Numbered from the stretch's first letter, positions 26,795 to 39,113 are shown. The stretch is DNA of 60,754 nucleotides from Megasphaera elsdenii (GCF_020539865.1 NZ_JAJBQV010000014.1:1-60754), one strand, 5' to 3'. The notes: generated by a model not told the origin, from the letters alone. Program-made: numbers and translations.

Positions 26795-26823
26795 TGCCGT
26801 TCCCCGGAGGGCCGCCCCTGTCC

Positions 26824-27297
26824 TTACTCCCCCTTGTAGTAACGCTCCATGCCCTTGGCATATCCGTAATCGTCATTCAGATACTGGCCCATCTTCTGCT
26901 TATAACAGAGATTGACGGCGACAAAATCGGCGATTTGATTGTGCTTGATTTCCTTCTTGCGCATAGGGATTTCCTGCCAGCTGTGAGTCGAATCATTATA
27001 CAGCCAGGCCTGGCCATGAGCCACTTTATAAGTCAGCGTATACGTCCCTTCAATGTTCCCCGAATCCTCTGGCGACCGGAAGAGATTAACCTTGAAAATC
27101 CAACCCTGACCGTCATCCTTCACGGTTTCCAAAGAGCTCAAATCAACGTACATTTCATAACCCATACCGAAATTAATCGGCCGGTAATGACTATTCGCAG
27201 CCAAGGGACTATGGAAAAAAGCCTGGCCACTGCCAAAGCCTCCCAAGGCCACGGCCACTCCCAAAGACAAAACCATCAAACCGCGTTTCACATTCAT
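26824..27297 (-). CDS. Secreted hypothetical protein
   Basis: The protein has 157 residues from the ATG at 27297 after GGGAGG. A signal peptide (NVKRGLMVLSLGVAVALGG) is followed by a small soluble domain rich in aromatic residues, with GWIFKVNLFRSP and GTYTLTYKVAHG. I do not recognise the family with certainty; secreted proteins of this size with an NPDG-like domain are frequent in Negativicutes. It is directly upstream of the LD-carboxypeptidase gene, 29 bases before its possible CTG start, so the two may form one transcript concerned with the envelope. Confidence 0.7.
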   Translation of the reverse strand: MNVKRGLMVLSLGVAVALGGFGSGQAFFHSPLAANSHYRPINFGMGYEMYVDLSSLETVKDDGQGWIFKVNLFRSPEDSGNIEGTYTLTYKVAHGQAWLYNDSTHSWQEIPMRKKEIKHNQIADFVAVNLCYKQKMGQYLNDDYGYAKGMERYYKGE

Positions 27298-27300
27298 CAA

Positions 27301-27614
27301 AAAAACCTCCCTTCAAAGTATGCCTTTATTATACGCCAAAAAAGGTACTGTCGCACCTCCCTGTGTATAGGGTCGACCACGTGCCTTTCCGCATTGTAAG
27401 GGCGTCCACGTATCTTTGCTGTAGGGGCGTGCTAGCCCCTACAGTAATGGTCCCTTCCCTAATGACTAGATGTGTTCCCTGTATATAAAAAGGCACTGTC
27501 GCTTGAAGACAGTGCCTTTTTATATTGGGTCGCAGGCCGTTCATCGTTTGTTTTAGGGAATTAAAAACATCAATTCCTCGCGATGAACGATAAACTACGA
27601 ACGAACAATGAATT
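27301..27614. other. Repeat-filled region downstream of carB
   Basis: No gene is seen. It holds degenerate CACGTG-core pieces (27369-27390, 27397-27413), a clean palindrome GTAGGGGCGTGCTAGCCCCTAC (27421-27442) with a GCTAGC centre, a terminator hairpin (27487-27521) and an inverted pair TTCATCGTTTGTT / GATGAACGATAAAC with CATCAATTCC between, which precedes the carB stop codon. Confidence 0.75.
27487..27521. terminator. Terminator of the pyr/car operon
   Basis: AAAAAGGCACTGTC and GACAGTGCCTTTTT form a 14-bp stem with a 7-base loop and A/T runs on both sides. It is the last strong hairpin after carB on the minus strand. Confidence 0.85.
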
Positions 27615-30818
<3,204 letters not shown>

Positions 30819-30819
30819 G

Positions 30820-31878
30820 TTAGTTTTCCTCCATCATCTTGACGAATTGTGTAAACAGATACAAATTATCAGTCGGTCCCGGCGAGGCTTCCGGATGGTA
30901 CTGGACGCACATGATCTTCTTGGACGGGACTTCAAAACCTTCGAGGGTGTTGTCGTGGAGGTTGCGATGGGTAACGACGACGTCATCAGGCAAGGAAGCT
31001 TCGTCGATGACATAGCCGTGGTTCTGAGACGTAATGTAGACGCGGCCCGTGCGGATGTCCTTGACCGGATGGTTAGCACCGCGATGGCCAAAGGTCAGTT
31101 TGCGGCTCTGACCGCCCAGGGCCAGGCCGAGCATCTGAAGACCCAGGCAGATACCGAAAATCGGTTTCTTACCGATCATCTTCTTGACTTCTTCGACGAT
31201 GTACGGGACATCTTTCGGGTCACCAGGGCCATTGCTCAAGAAAATGCCGTCCGGGTTGACAGCCAAGACTTCTTCTGCCTTGGTTTCAGCCGGGAAGATA
31301 GTCAGACGGCAGTCGCTGTTGACCAATTCGCGAAGGATATTAGCTTTGGCGCCGTAATCCATGACGGCGACGTGGAAGCGGCCATCGCCCATGTGCTTGA
31401 TTTCCCGCGTCGTGACGCGGCGGACGAGCTGTGTTTCCAGCGGCGTATCAAAGAGTTCCTTAATGGCGCTTTCATCCATTGTTTCCGGTACGATGACGCC
31501 CTTCATGACGCCCTGGCTGCGGATAGCCCGAGTAATGGCACGCGTATCTACGCCGTAGAGGCAGGGGATGTGGTGTGTCATAATAAAGGTAGACAGCTTG
31601 CCTTCGTTCTGCCAGTTGCTCGGTTCTTCACAGAGCTCGCTGACGATGAAGCCGGCAGCATAGGGACGATCGGCTTGTTCGATTTCATGGAACAAACCGT
31701 AGTTACCGATGAGCGGATAGGTCATGGTAATGATCTGACCGGCATAGGACGGATCGGTAAACGTTTCCTGATAGCCTGTCATGCCCGTATTGAAGACAAC
31801 TTCGCCGACAGCTGGTTCATCCATCAGCATGTTGCCATAAAACTTCTGTCCGTTCTCTAATATGAGGACACCTTTCAT
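30820..31878 (-). CDS. carA: Carbamoyl-phosphate synthase small subunit
   Basis: The subunit releases ammonia from glutamine and channels it to CarB. The protein has 352 residues with an N-terminal domain starting [13 protein letters not shown] and a class-I glutamine amidotransferase domain carrying the catalytic cysteine in [11 protein letters not shown] and the His-Glu pair in [10 protein letters not shown]. Its ATG shares a base with the pyrC stop codon (TAATG), so the two are translationally coupled. Only one car pair is seen here, and it lies with the pyr genes. Confidence 0.98.
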   Translation of the reverse strand: MKGVLILENGQKFYGNMLMDEPAVGEVVFNTGMTGYQETFTDPSYAGQIITMTYPLIGNYGLFHEIEQADRPYAAGFIVSELCEEPSNWQNEGKLSTFIMTHHIPCLYGVDTRAITRAIRSQGVMKGVIVPETMDESAIKELFDTPLETQLVRRVTTREIKHMGDGRFHVAVMDYGAKANILRELVNSDCRLTIFPAETKAEEVLAVNPDGIFLSNGPGDPKDVPYIVEEVKKMIGKKPIFGICLGLQMLGLALGGQSRKLTFGHRGANHPVKDIRTGRVYITSQNHGYVIDEASLPDDVVVTHRNLHDNTLEGFEVPSKKIMCVQYHPEASPGPTDNLYLFTQFVKMMEEN

Positions 31879-33170
31879 TATAAAACCTCCCCGTTTTTCA
31901 TTACAATTTTACCATTGACGATGGTAGCTGCGGCCTTGCCTTTGAAAATCATTTCATCGAAAGGCGACGCTTTTCCCTTGGAATAGAATTTCGAGGAATC
32001 TACCGTCCATTCTTTATCGAGATCGAGTACGGTCAAATCAGCATCCTTGCCCGGTGCGATGACGCCAGCGTCCAGGCCGAGGATTTTGGCCTGTGCCGTC
32101 GACATGGCATGAACCAAAGTCATGAGGTCGATGTTGCCCGTATGATACATATAAGTCAACATGGCGCCGACGCTCGTTTCCAAACCTACGAAGCCGCTAG
32201 GGGCCAAGTTGAATTCCTGGTCCTTTTCTTCCCATTCATGCGGTGCGTGGTCGGTGACGACGGCATCGATAGTGCCATCTTGCAAACCGGCGACGCAAGC
32301 CGCGCGGTGTTCTTCCGAGCGAATCGGCGGATTGACTTTATACCGTGTTTCAAAAGTACGCAAGGCTTCGTCCGTGAGGATGAGGTGCTGCGGTGTGACT
32401 TCTGCCGTGACCTGGACACCGCGCTTCTTGGCCTGGCGGACCAGTTCGACAGCATTCTTGGTGCTGATGTGAGCGATGTGGACCGGCGTATGGGTCGCTT
32501 CTGCCAAGAAAATGTCGCGAGCAACGGCGATGTCTTCAGCAACGGCCGGGCGGCCTTTGATGCCCAGTTCATTGGAAACGACACCTTCGTGCATGTTGCC
32601 GCCTTCAACGAGGCTCTGTTCTTCGCAATGGTCGATGATGACCTTGTGGAACATGCTGGCATATTCCATGGCTTTACGCATGAAATCGCAGTTTTCTACG
32701 TAGCGTCCGTCATCGGAGAAAGCAGCGACGCCTTCTTTGGCCATGGCACCCATAGCAGCCAGTTCCTGCCCCTGGAGGCCCTTGGAAATAGCGCCGATGA
32801 TTTCGACTTTGACTTTGGCTTCCCGTTCGATTTTATACTTCATGCCGTCGACGATGATTGCCGAATCGATAACCGGCTTGGTATTCGGCATGGTCGCTAC
32901 ACGGGTGATACCACCGGCAGCAGCGGCCTTCGTCCCCGTTTCAATCGTTTCCTTGCCGGACTGACCCGGCTGGCGGAGATGGACGTGCATATCGATGAAG
33001 CCCGGTGCTACGACGAGGCCCGATGCGTCGAAGATTTCCGCATCGTCCGCACTGAGATTAGCTCCGACTTCCTTAATTTTACCATTTTCAATGAGAATGT
33101 CACAAATTTCATCCTGCTGCATGGCCGGATTTACGACTCTGCCGCCTTTAACGAGTAGTGTCAACGTCAT
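31878..33170 (-). CDS. pyrC: Dihydroorotase
   Basis: The enzyme closes carbamoyl aspartate to dihydroorotate. The protein has 430 residues and is the class-I type. It has the metal-binding DMHVHLRQPG, the HIAHIST strand, and the catalytic aspartate in VTDHAPHE. The start is either the ATG at 33170, only a few bases after GGGAGG, or the TTG at 33164 at a better spacing; both lie inside the end of pyrB, which it overlaps. Confidence 0.97.
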   Translation of the reverse strand: MTLTLLVKGGRVVNPAMQQDEICDILIENGKIKEVGANLSADDAEIFDASGLVVAPGFIDMHVHLRQPGQSGKETIETGTKAAAAGGITRVATMPNTKPVIDSAIIVDGMKYKIEREAKVKVEIIGAISKGLQGQELAAMGAMAKEGVAAFSDDGRYVENCDFMRKAMEYASMFHKVIIDHCEEQSLVEGGNMHEGVVSNELGIKGRPAVAEDIAVARDIFLAEATHTPVHIAHISTKNAVELVRQAKKRGVQVTAEVTPQHLILTDEALRTFETRYKVNPPIRSEEHRAACVAGLQDGTIDAVVTDHAPHEWEEKDQEFNLAPSGFVGLETSVGAMLTYMYHTGNIDLMTLVHAMSTAQAKILGLDAGVIAPGKDADLTVLDLDKEWTVDSSKFYSKGKASPFDEMIFKGKAAATIVNGKIVMKNGEVL

Positions 33171-34092
33171 CGCCTCCCATAATTGTCAGATATAATACGG
33201 CCATACGGACGGACACGCCGTTCTTGACCTGTTCCTGAATCGAAGAAAATTCACTGTAACATGTATCCGGTTCGATTTCGATGCCCCGGTTCATGGGACC
33301 CGGATGAAGGACGAGGACGTCGTCTTTCGCCCATTTGAGGCGGTCTCGGTTGATACCGAAGAGCGAATTGTATTCACCAGCACTGGGGAAGAAGCCGATA
33401 CCCTGACGTTCTTTCTGGATACGTAAGACGTTGATGACGTCTGCATCCTGGATGGCTTCCTTCAAGTCGTAATGGACTTTGACACCCATAGCTTCCAATT
33501 CCGGCTGGAGCAGCGTCCGCGGACCGACGAAGTGGACGTCAGCCCCCATGGTCTTAAGACCGTAAATATCGGAACGAGCTACGCGACCGTGGTCGATATC
33601 GCCGACGATGACGACTTTCAAGCCGTCGATATGACCTTTGACTTCCTTAATGGTGAACATGTCGAGGAGGCCCTGCGTCGGATGTTCGTGAGCGCCGTCA
33701 CCGGCGTTAATGATAATCGGGTCGACACAACGGTCGGCAAACCACGGCGAACCTTCCTGTTTCTGACGCATGACGATGGCATCGACACCCATAGCCGTTA
33801 CCGTCAGCAGGGTATCGCGGAAACTTTCACCTTTCTGAATGGAGCTTCCCCGCGGCGTAAAGTTGATGACATCAGCACCGAGGTACTTAGCCGCCATTTC
33901 AAAGGAACCGCGCGTACGCGTACTCGGTTCCCAGAACATGTTGACCACCGATTTCCCTTTGAGCAGGGATAACTTCTTATTCCCGCTGTTGACGACGGCC
34001 TTCATCTTCTTAGCGACCCGCAGTATCAATTCAATTTCTTCCTTCGGCACTCCCTGGAGCCCCAACAGGCTTTTGCCCTGTATACTAACCAT
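33148..34092 (-). CDS. pyrB: Aspartate carbamoyltransferase catalytic subunit
   Basis: The enzyme joins carbamoyl phosphate to aspartate, the committed step of pyrimidine synthesis. The protein has 314 residues and shows the carbamoyl-phosphate loop FWEPSTRTRGSFE, the 80s loop GSSIQKGESFRDT, INAGDGAHEHPTQ and VLHPGPMNRG. No regulatory subunit (pyrI) is adjacent, as in Bacillus-type enzymes. It is the first gene after a PyrR-like attenuator. Confidence 0.98.
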   Translation of the reverse strand: MVSIQGKSLLGLQGVPKEEIELILRVAKKMKAVVNSGNKKLSLLKGKSVVNMFWEPSTRTRGSFEMAAKYLGADVINFTPRGSSIQKGESFRDTLLTVTAMGVDAIVMRQKQEGSPWFADRCVDPIIINAGDGAHEHPTQGLLDMFTIKEVKGHIDGLKVVIVGDIDHGRVARSDIYGLKTMGADVHFVGPRTLLQPELEAMGVKVHYDLKEAIQDADVINVLRIQKERQGIGFFPSAGEYNSLFGINRDRLKWAKDDVLVLHPGPMNRGIEIEPDTCYSEFSSIQEQVKNGVSVRMAVLYLTIMGGDDVDTTR

Positions 34093-34254
34093 CGAATCCT
34101 CCTTGTAAAAAAAGGCCTCTGCCGCAGGGCAAAGGTCATATTATAAGCATGGCAAAATATGTCCCTTTTTAGCCTCTCCGGACTATATTAAAGGTACAAT
34201 CTGAAAGTATTAGAATCGCACAGTCTCACGGGACTGCCACATATTCTTCTATAT
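34093..34254 (-). promoter_or_regulatory. PyrR-type attenuator leader of pyrB
   Basis: On the minus strand the leader holds AGTCCGGAGAGGCT (34184-34171), which fits the known PyrR RNA-binding loop ARUCCNGNGAGGYU at every fixed position. It is followed by a terminator GACCTTTGCC/GGCAGAGGCC with seven T (34136-34107) just before the pyrB ribosome binding site. Upstream, AGTCCCGTGAGACT (34235-34222) is a second hairpin that fits the loop with one mismatch. UMP-bound PyrR should favour termination. pyrR itself is not in the window. Confidence 0.85.
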
Positions 34255-34283
34255 ATTGTATCGGCCAAGACCTATAAAGTCAA
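34255..34283 (-). promoter_or_regulatory. pyrB operon promoter
   Basis: TTGACT (34283-34278), 17-base spacer, TACAAT (34260-34255) on the minus strand, located just after the stop codon of the upstream gene. Confidence 0.8.
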
Positions 34284-34290
34284 GCCTTTT

Positions 34291-34788
34291 TTACACCGGG
34301 TCTGCCGGGGTAATGGTCACGGCCTGCGGCGTAATGGTGACACTGTTATAGAAGGCTTCAAAGAGCTGGGCCGGAACGTACATCGTGCCGTTGACATTGA
34401 CTGGGCCGGCACCGTACTGGAAGATGTGATTCAAATTGACTTTCTTGATTGTCCCAATCCGTTCATACCAATCTTCACCGGGCTTGACGATGATATAGGC
34501 AATATTCATTTCGACACGGACACTCTGGTCGTCAGGATCCCAAGTTACGGTATAACCGAGCTGTTCTGCTACTTTCCGCAAAGGAATCATGACTACGTTA
34601 TTCTCCTGCAATACGGCCCCTTCTGCCGGGTCCATGACCTTACCGGCCACGGTCAGCTTACACTGCTGTACCGCCGTCAGCCCTGGAATCGACGAATACG
34701 GTCCCAAAACCGGCCCTTCATCGTAGGCCCAGGCTGGCCCACAAGCCAAAGCCGCTACAACCATCGCTAAGATGATACGCTTCTTCAT
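34291..34788 (-). CDS. Secreted protein with copper-amine-oxidase N-terminal-like domain
   Basis: The protein has 165 residues. A signal peptide ends near PAWA (residue 21). The mature part holds one Cu_amine_oxidN1-type stalk domain: NVVMIPLRKVAEQLGYTVTWD followed by SVRVEMNIAYIIVKPGE and, later, MYVPAQLFEAF. In many Firmicutes this domain is a cell-surface module, with no oxidase activity on its own. Seven G in a row form the ribosome binding site. Role unknown. Confidence 0.78.
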   Translation of the reverse strand: MKKRIILAMVVAALACGPAWAYDEGPVLGPYSSIPGLTAVQQCKLTVAGKVMDPAEGAVLQENNVVMIPLRKVAEQLGYTVTWDPDDQSVRVEMNIAYIIVKPGEDWYERIGTIKKVNLNHIFQYGAGPVNVNGTMYVPAQLFEAFYNSVTITPQAVTITPADPV

Positions 34789-34799
34789 AAGGAATCCCC

Positions 34800-34980
34800 C
34801 CCTTTATCCAAAATAAAAAACGAGTCGTAAATAAGGATATATATAATATATTCGACAAAGCCCCTCGTTTTCCTGCTTTTGAAATTGAAAGACCATCCCT
34901 TCAAACATCATACATCAAACTCCAAACAAAAAAAGACCCTCGCATGATGGCAAAAACCTTCATGCGACAGTCCTTTTTAC
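34800..34980. repeat. Degenerate composite repeat and hairpin
   Basis: AAAACGAG (34807) pairs with CTCGTTTT (34864) around an AT-rich centre. CATCATACATCAAACTCC and a hairpin CCTCGCATGATGGC.../CTTCATGCGACAG at 34932-34975 match the middle and the right part of the 11861-12022 composite repeat. On the minus strand the hairpin follows the membrane-protein stop codon and has a T run, so it may terminate the pyrF-pyrE transcript. Confidence 0.6.
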
Positions 34981-34984
34981 AAAA

Positions 34985-35920
34985 CTAAAAATCAAAAAAT
35001 CCTATATTATCTGCCATAGGCACGACAGGGAAACCCGTCGGTACAGGCTGGATAATCATGAATACCAGGGCTGCGAGGACGGCAATGCCCAAGGTGAGGT
35101 AAGAAAAGCTTCCCTTTTCTTTATGTTCATATAAGCCAAACAGGCGGATGCCGACGGCCGAACCGATCGTAGCGAACAAGGCACCCAGCGAGAAATACTG
35201 ATACATAGCATACGATGCCAGCAGGGCGATGATCATGGCCCCGTTGATGACGATAGGATAGCATTTGGACAGCACCGATTCGGGATTGCGGCGCATGGCC
35301 GTGAGCCAATCAGTCCCATCGATGCCACTCAGACCTGTGAGGAACGTCGATGCGTAAAGCAGCTTATCCCACCACGACGTACCCTTTCGACGGTCTCCCG
35401 TCTGCCACATGACAAAGGCGTAAAGCAAAATGGTCACGCCACCGACGATGTAGTAGTAATTTTCCGGGATGAACTTGACAAGTGCCGTGCCAATCGTCAC
35501 CAAGACAGCGGCGATGACGACCATCTGGCCGATTTTTCCCTTTGTCGGACGCGACTTAGCATCCATTTCCTTGTAAATCTTGGCAAAAATTTCCATAAGG
35601 AACGTGAAGACGAAAAAAACGATGCCAATGAAGGGATTAAGCGCAGCCAGGGCAATGGTGATCAAAATCGGGATGGCCAGGCGCACGCCAGGGAAAAAGG
35701 TGAAACTCTTGATTTTCATGACGTGAAGCTGAGAATACACCGTAAAATAGGTGAATACATTAAACATCAACATAGCCGCAATGCATTCGACGGGCTTGGC
35801 CCCCATGTACAAGAACATGAGGAGGACGCACATGCTCATATTGATGCCCGTAAAACGGGCGAACACCGTCCCCAAAAGGCCAGCCACGAAGAAAGGCGCT
35901 ATGGCCGATAACATTTCCAT
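34985..35920 (-). CDS. Multi-pass membrane protein, TSUP/TauE-like
   Basis: The protein has about 311 residues (ATG 35920; a TTG at 35926 is possible) with eight to nine hydrophobic helices in two halves, each led by a glycine-rich stretch such as FVAGLLGTVFARFTG and TFLTGLSGIDGTDW. This layout resembles the sulfite exporter TauE/SafE (TSUP) superfamily, but no diagnostic motif is conclusive. It follows pyrE after about 25 bases and ends the pyrF-pyrE group. A role in moving a small organic anion linked to pyrimidine metabolism is only a guess from position. Confidence 0.6.
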   Translation of the reverse strand: MEMLSAIAPFFVAGLLGTVFARFTGINMSMCVLLMFLYMGAKPVECIAAMLMFNVFTYFTVYSQLHVMKIKSFTFFPGVRLAIPILITIALAALNPFIGIVFFVFTFLMEIFAKIYKEMDAKSRPTKGKIGQMVVIAAVLVTIGTALVKFIPENYYYIVGGVTILLYAFVMWQTGDRRKGTSWWDKLLYASTFLTGLSGIDGTDWLTAMRRNPESVLSKCYPIVINGAMIIALLASYAMYQYFSLGALFATIGSAVGIRLFGLYEHKEKGSFSYLTLGIAVLAALVFMIIQPVPTGFPVVPMADNIGFFDF

Positions 35921-35944
35921 GAACAAAACATCTCCTGACCCAGA

Positions 35945-36532
35945 TTATTTCAGATGGTGGCTGCCCCGTTCGGTCATGGGGATGCCCTGTTTGCAGAGCG
36001 GGCATTCTTCCGGTTTGTATGTCGGGACGGTCAAATGGAGGAGAGCCTGGACTTTATCTTTCGGCACACCGAATTCAGCTTTGCCGCCGCTGCGGTCGAC
36101 GAGGAGGCCGACACCGACGATGACGCCGCCAGCTTTCTTGACAACGTTGACAACTTCCTGAACAGAACCACCCGTCGTGACGATATCTTCGACGATGAGG
36201 ACGCGTTCACCCGGTTCGATATGGAAACCGCGACGCAGCGTCATGACACCTTTTTCACGTTCCGTGAAAATAGCTCGCGTGCCAAGAGCCTTACCAACTT
36301 CATGAGCCAGCAGGATGCCGCCGGTCATCGGTCCCATGACGGTCTGGACGTTCTGGTCTTTGAAACGTTCTGCCAATTCTTTGCAGAGCTTTTCCGTATA
36401 TTCCGGATGCTGGAGAACGTTGAACTTTTCAACGTACAACGGGCTGTGCAGGCCCGACGTCAACAGGAAATGACCTTCCAGGACGGCTTTCGTGTCTACT
36501 AATAACTGTCTTACTTCTTCTTCTGTCATCAT
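35945..36532 (-). CDS. pyrE: Orotate phosphoribosyltransferase
   Basis: The enzyme joins orotate and PRPP to make orotidine 5'-phosphate. The protein has 195 residues with the PRPP loop VLIVEDIVTTGGSVQE and the ATGIL-like MGPMTGGILLA. A C-terminal tail carries CPLC (residues in PEECPLCKQGIP), a pattern common in the clostridial-type enzyme that may bind metal. The start has two adjacent ATG codons. It follows pyrF after 6 bases. Confidence 0.95.
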   Translation of the reverse strand: MMTEEEVRQLLVDTKAVLEGHFLLTSGLHSPLYVEKFNVLQHPEYTEKLCKELAERFKDQNVQTVMGPMTGGILLAHEVGKALGTRAIFTEREKGVMTLRRGFHIEPGERVLIVEDIVTTGGSVQEVVNVVKKAGGVIVGVGLLVDRSGGKAEFGVPKDKVQALLHLTVPTYKPEECPLCKQGIPMTERGSHHLK

Positions 36533-36538
36533 GATTGG

Positions 36539-37252
36539 TTATACCCCCTGAATTTCTGCTAAAATCTTTTCCGCTGCTTCCTTCGGATCAGCAGCCTTGG
36601 TAATCGGACGACCGATAACCAAATGGGATGCCCCGTCGCGCAATGCCTGAGACGGCGTCGTGAACCGCTTCTGGTCATTGGCTACGGCAAAAGTCGGACG
36701 GATGCCCGGCGTGACGATGAGGAAATCAGGGCCATTCATTTCCCGGATTTCCTTGGCTTCATACGGCGAAGAAACGGTACCGTCGATACCGGCTTCCTTG
36801 GCCAGTTTTGCCAGATTCTTGACCGATTCGGCAATACTGTACTTGCCGCCAATTTCTTTCCACGCGTCTTCGTCGATACTGGTCAATACCGTCACAGCCA
36901 ACAGGCGCGGCCGTTCGATATTCAACTTAGCCGCTTCATCGCGGACAGCTTCTGCAGCCGCTTCCATCATGGCCCGGCCGCCCGTACCGTGCAGCGTCAT
37001 GAGGTCAGCGCCGAGACGGGTCAGGGCACGGATACTCTGGCCTACCGTATTGGGAATATCGTGGACCTTTAAGTCGAGGAAAACATGTTTTCCCTGATCT
37101 TTCAAATACCGTACTGCATCGGGACCAGCACTGTAAAACAGTTCCATGCCGACTTTATAAAAAGAAACACTGTCGCCAAGGGTTTCAACGAGCTTCTTCA
37201 TATCCTCCAGTGAATGGACATCCAAAGCCGTAATGATGCGATCATCTGCCAT
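36539..37252 (-). CDS. pyrF: Orotidine 5'-phosphate decarboxylase
   Basis: The enzyme makes UMP, the last step of the pathway. The protein has 237 residues and is of the short bacterial type. It has ITALDV at the first strand, the catalytic Asp-Lys-Asp array in FLDLKVHDIPNTV, and the phosphate loop VTPGIRP with GRPIT near the end. It starts the pyrF-pyrE-membrane protein group. Confidence 0.97.
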   Translation of the reverse strand: MADDRIITALDVHSLEDMKKLVETLGDSVSFYKVGMELFYSAGPDAVRYLKDQGKHVFLDLKVHDIPNTVGQSIRALTRLGADLMTLHGTGGRAMMEAAAEAVRDEAAKLNIERPRLLAVTVLTSIDEDAWKEIGGKYSIAESVKNLAKLAKEAGIDGTVSSPYEAKEIREMNGPDFLIVTPGIRPTFAVANDQKRFTTPSQALRDGASHLVIGRPITKAADPKEAAEKILAEIQGV

Positions 37253-37297
37253 AGGCTACCCCTCCTGTATATAAATGTATATAGGCATATCTGATTA

Positions 37298-37326
37298 ATT
37301 ATATCATTTTTTAGAAAGTCTGTCAA
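37298..37326 (-). promoter_or_regulatory. pyrF promoter
   Basis: Perfect consensus on the minus strand: TTGACA (37326-37321), 17-base spacer, TATAAT (37303-37298). The leader of about 40 bases is too short for a PyrR attenuator, so this group is probably not controlled like pyrB. Confidence 0.88.
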
Positions 37327-37338
37327 GGAAGAAACGCA

Positions 37339-38268
37339 TTACTTCGTCCCTTGGCTGCGGTACCAGTCATAAGTCCGGCTGATTCCTTCTTCCAGATTCA
37401 TTTCCGGCACAAAGTCCAAGTTTTCTTTCAAAGCGCCATTACTGAGGACGGACCGCAGAATATCCCCCGTCCTAGGCGCCGTATAAGTCACATCTACGGA
37501 ATGACCGACGGCTTTTTCAAAACTATGGATCAAATCGTTAAGGCTTGTTTCCTGGCCTGTCGAGACATTCATCGTATGATAGCCTTTGAGCGTCAAGGCC
37601 CAGATAATAGCTCGGGCAATATCGCCAGCATAGACGAAATCGCGAGTCTGGCTGCCATCGCCGAAAACCGTAAGACCTTGATGATGGGACAAGAGCTTAC
37701 AGAAAATGCTGACGACACCGCCTTCTCCCTTTTCGCCCTGCCGTTCGCCGTAAACGTTGGCAAAACGGAAAACCGTCGCATCCATACCGTATAATTCATG
37801 ATAAACCCGCAGGTAATGTTCCGTCGTCATCTTAGTAACACCATAAGGGGACGTCGGCGCGAGCCGTTCCGTTTCCGCTAAGGGAATGTTCAGATTATCC
37901 CCGTACACGGCAGCACTGGACGAAAACAGGATGTGCGGCACGCCATGAACCCGGCAGGCTTCCAGTACATGAAGAACGCCTTCCAAATTAATCTGGCAAT
38001 CGAGGACGGGATTTTCCACAGATGTCGGAACCATAGTCTGCGCTGCCAGATGGACGACAACCTCAAAATGGTGGTCGGCAAAGACAGCGTCAATAGCTTC
38101 TTCATCGCAGATATCGCCTTCAATGAGTTCCATTCCATCCGGCACGTGGTCCCGGGACCCACTGGACAAATTATCAAAGACGACGACATCCATATCCGGC
38201 ATTTCTTTCAACTGTTCTAAAACATGTGACCCAATGAAGCCGGCACCACCCGTAATCAATATTTCCAT
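37339..38268 (-). CDS. NAD-dependent epimerase/dehydratase (GalE-like)
   Basis: The protein has 309 residues, an extended short-chain dehydrogenase. The NAD motif ITGGAGFIGSH is at residues 5-15, FDNLSSG shows the acidic residue for NAD, and the active site has SSSAAVYG and YGVTK with the Tyr-Lys pair. The family includes UDP-glucose 4-epimerase; without a search the sugar nucleotide cannot be fixed. It stands alone. A tract of nine G occurs in its leader. Confidence 0.88.
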   Translation of the reverse strand: MEILITGGAGFIGSHVLEQLKEMPDMDVVVFDNLSSGSRDHVPDGMELIEGDICDEEAIDAVFADHHFEVVVHLAAQTMVPTSVENPVLDCQINLEGVLHVLEACRVHGVPHILFSSSAAVYGDNLNIPLAETERLAPTSPYGVTKMTTEHYLRVYHELYGMDATVFRFANVYGERQGEKGEGGVVSIFCKLLSHHQGLTVFGDGSQTRDFVYAGDIARAIIWALTLKGYHTMNVSTGQETSLNDLIHSFEKAVGHSVDVTYTAPRTGDILRSVLSNGALKENLDFVPEMNLEEGISRTYDWYRSQGTK

Positions 38269-38279
38269 GAGTTATAATT

Positions 38280-38288
38280 CCCCCCCCC
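38280..38288 (-). repeat. G9 homopolymer in the epimerase leader
   Basis: Nine C on the plus strand, that is nine G on the coding strand, sit 11 bases before the ATG where the ribosome binding site is expected. Length changes here could alter translation. Confidence 0.9.
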
Positions 38289-38342
38289 ATATTTTTTATA
38301 ATATTTATCTCGTATTCTATTATACATAGTATCAACAAACGA

Positions 38343-39113
38343 CTAATGAGGCAATGTTTCCTCAGTCCAGACTAACTGGCGTATTTCATCCAATTTTCTC
38401 TCACTATCGGCGTTCTGGGAATGGAAATCAAGGAGCTTGTCAAAATAGCCTTGCTCCCGCGCTAGCTGGCGGCTCCGGGGATAGACCAAATCGAAGTATA
38501 AGCACAAGGCACCGATATAAAAATCCATGAACGTCTTCTTATCCTGCGTCCGTACGATTTTCCGCTGCCGAGCTTGGGCCATAACGACATCAGAAATAGG
38601 CTGGTTCTCAAAATCAGCCCAATCGACGTTCCAAATATTTTTCTTCTGATTCATATATAAAACATAGACGCGGAAAATATCGATTTTGTCGGCATCGCGG
38701 ATGAGCTGGCAAAAAAACCGCTGCTGCGGTGTTAAATCACGGCGAAGCTGGTAGACATTATGCTGGTCAATGGCCATGCGGATAATATCATCCTGGCTCT
38801 CATCGTCGAGAAAATCGCGGATATGACCGTCATCAAACAAATAATGGGCGCCATACTTGGCATGGTCCATGGATCGGTAATCGACGAACGTATGGTACTC
38901 CCGAAATTGCTCAAAACGGCCGATGTCGTGGAGGATACCGATGAGCCAAGCCAAATCCACCTCAGATTGAGACAAATCCAGACTCAGAGCAATCTGTTCA
39001 CACAGCCTGCTCACCTGCAAAGAATGAGCATACTTCAGCCGGACCCCTTCTTCCTTTTGGTCAAAGCCATGGACATACCGCGTAAATTGTGACACCACAA
39101 AATCCCGATCCAT
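38343..39113 (-). CDS. HD-domain phosphohydrolase
   Basis: The protein has 256 residues. Metal-binding histidines and aspartate of an HD domain are seen in KYAHSLQVSRL, GILHDIGRFEQ, DHAKYGAHYL and the later QHNVYQL / RDADKIDIFRVY. The substrate could be a nucleotide or cyclic nucleotide; nothing in the sequence decides it. It reads toward the epimerase gene with 74 bases between. Confidence 0.8.
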   Translation of the reverse strand: MDRDFVVSQFTRYVHGFDQKEEGVRLKYAHSLQVSRLCEQIALSLDLSQSEVDLAWLIGILHDIGRFEQFREYHTFVDYRSMDHAKYGAHYLFDDGHIRDFLDDESQDDIIRMAIDQHNVYQLRRDLTPQQRFFCQLIRDADKIDIFRVYVLYMNQKKNIWNVDWADFENQPISDVVMAQARQRKIVRTQDKKTFMDFYIGALCLYFDLVYPRSRQLAREQGYFDKLLDFHSQNADSERKLDEIRQLVWTEETLPH

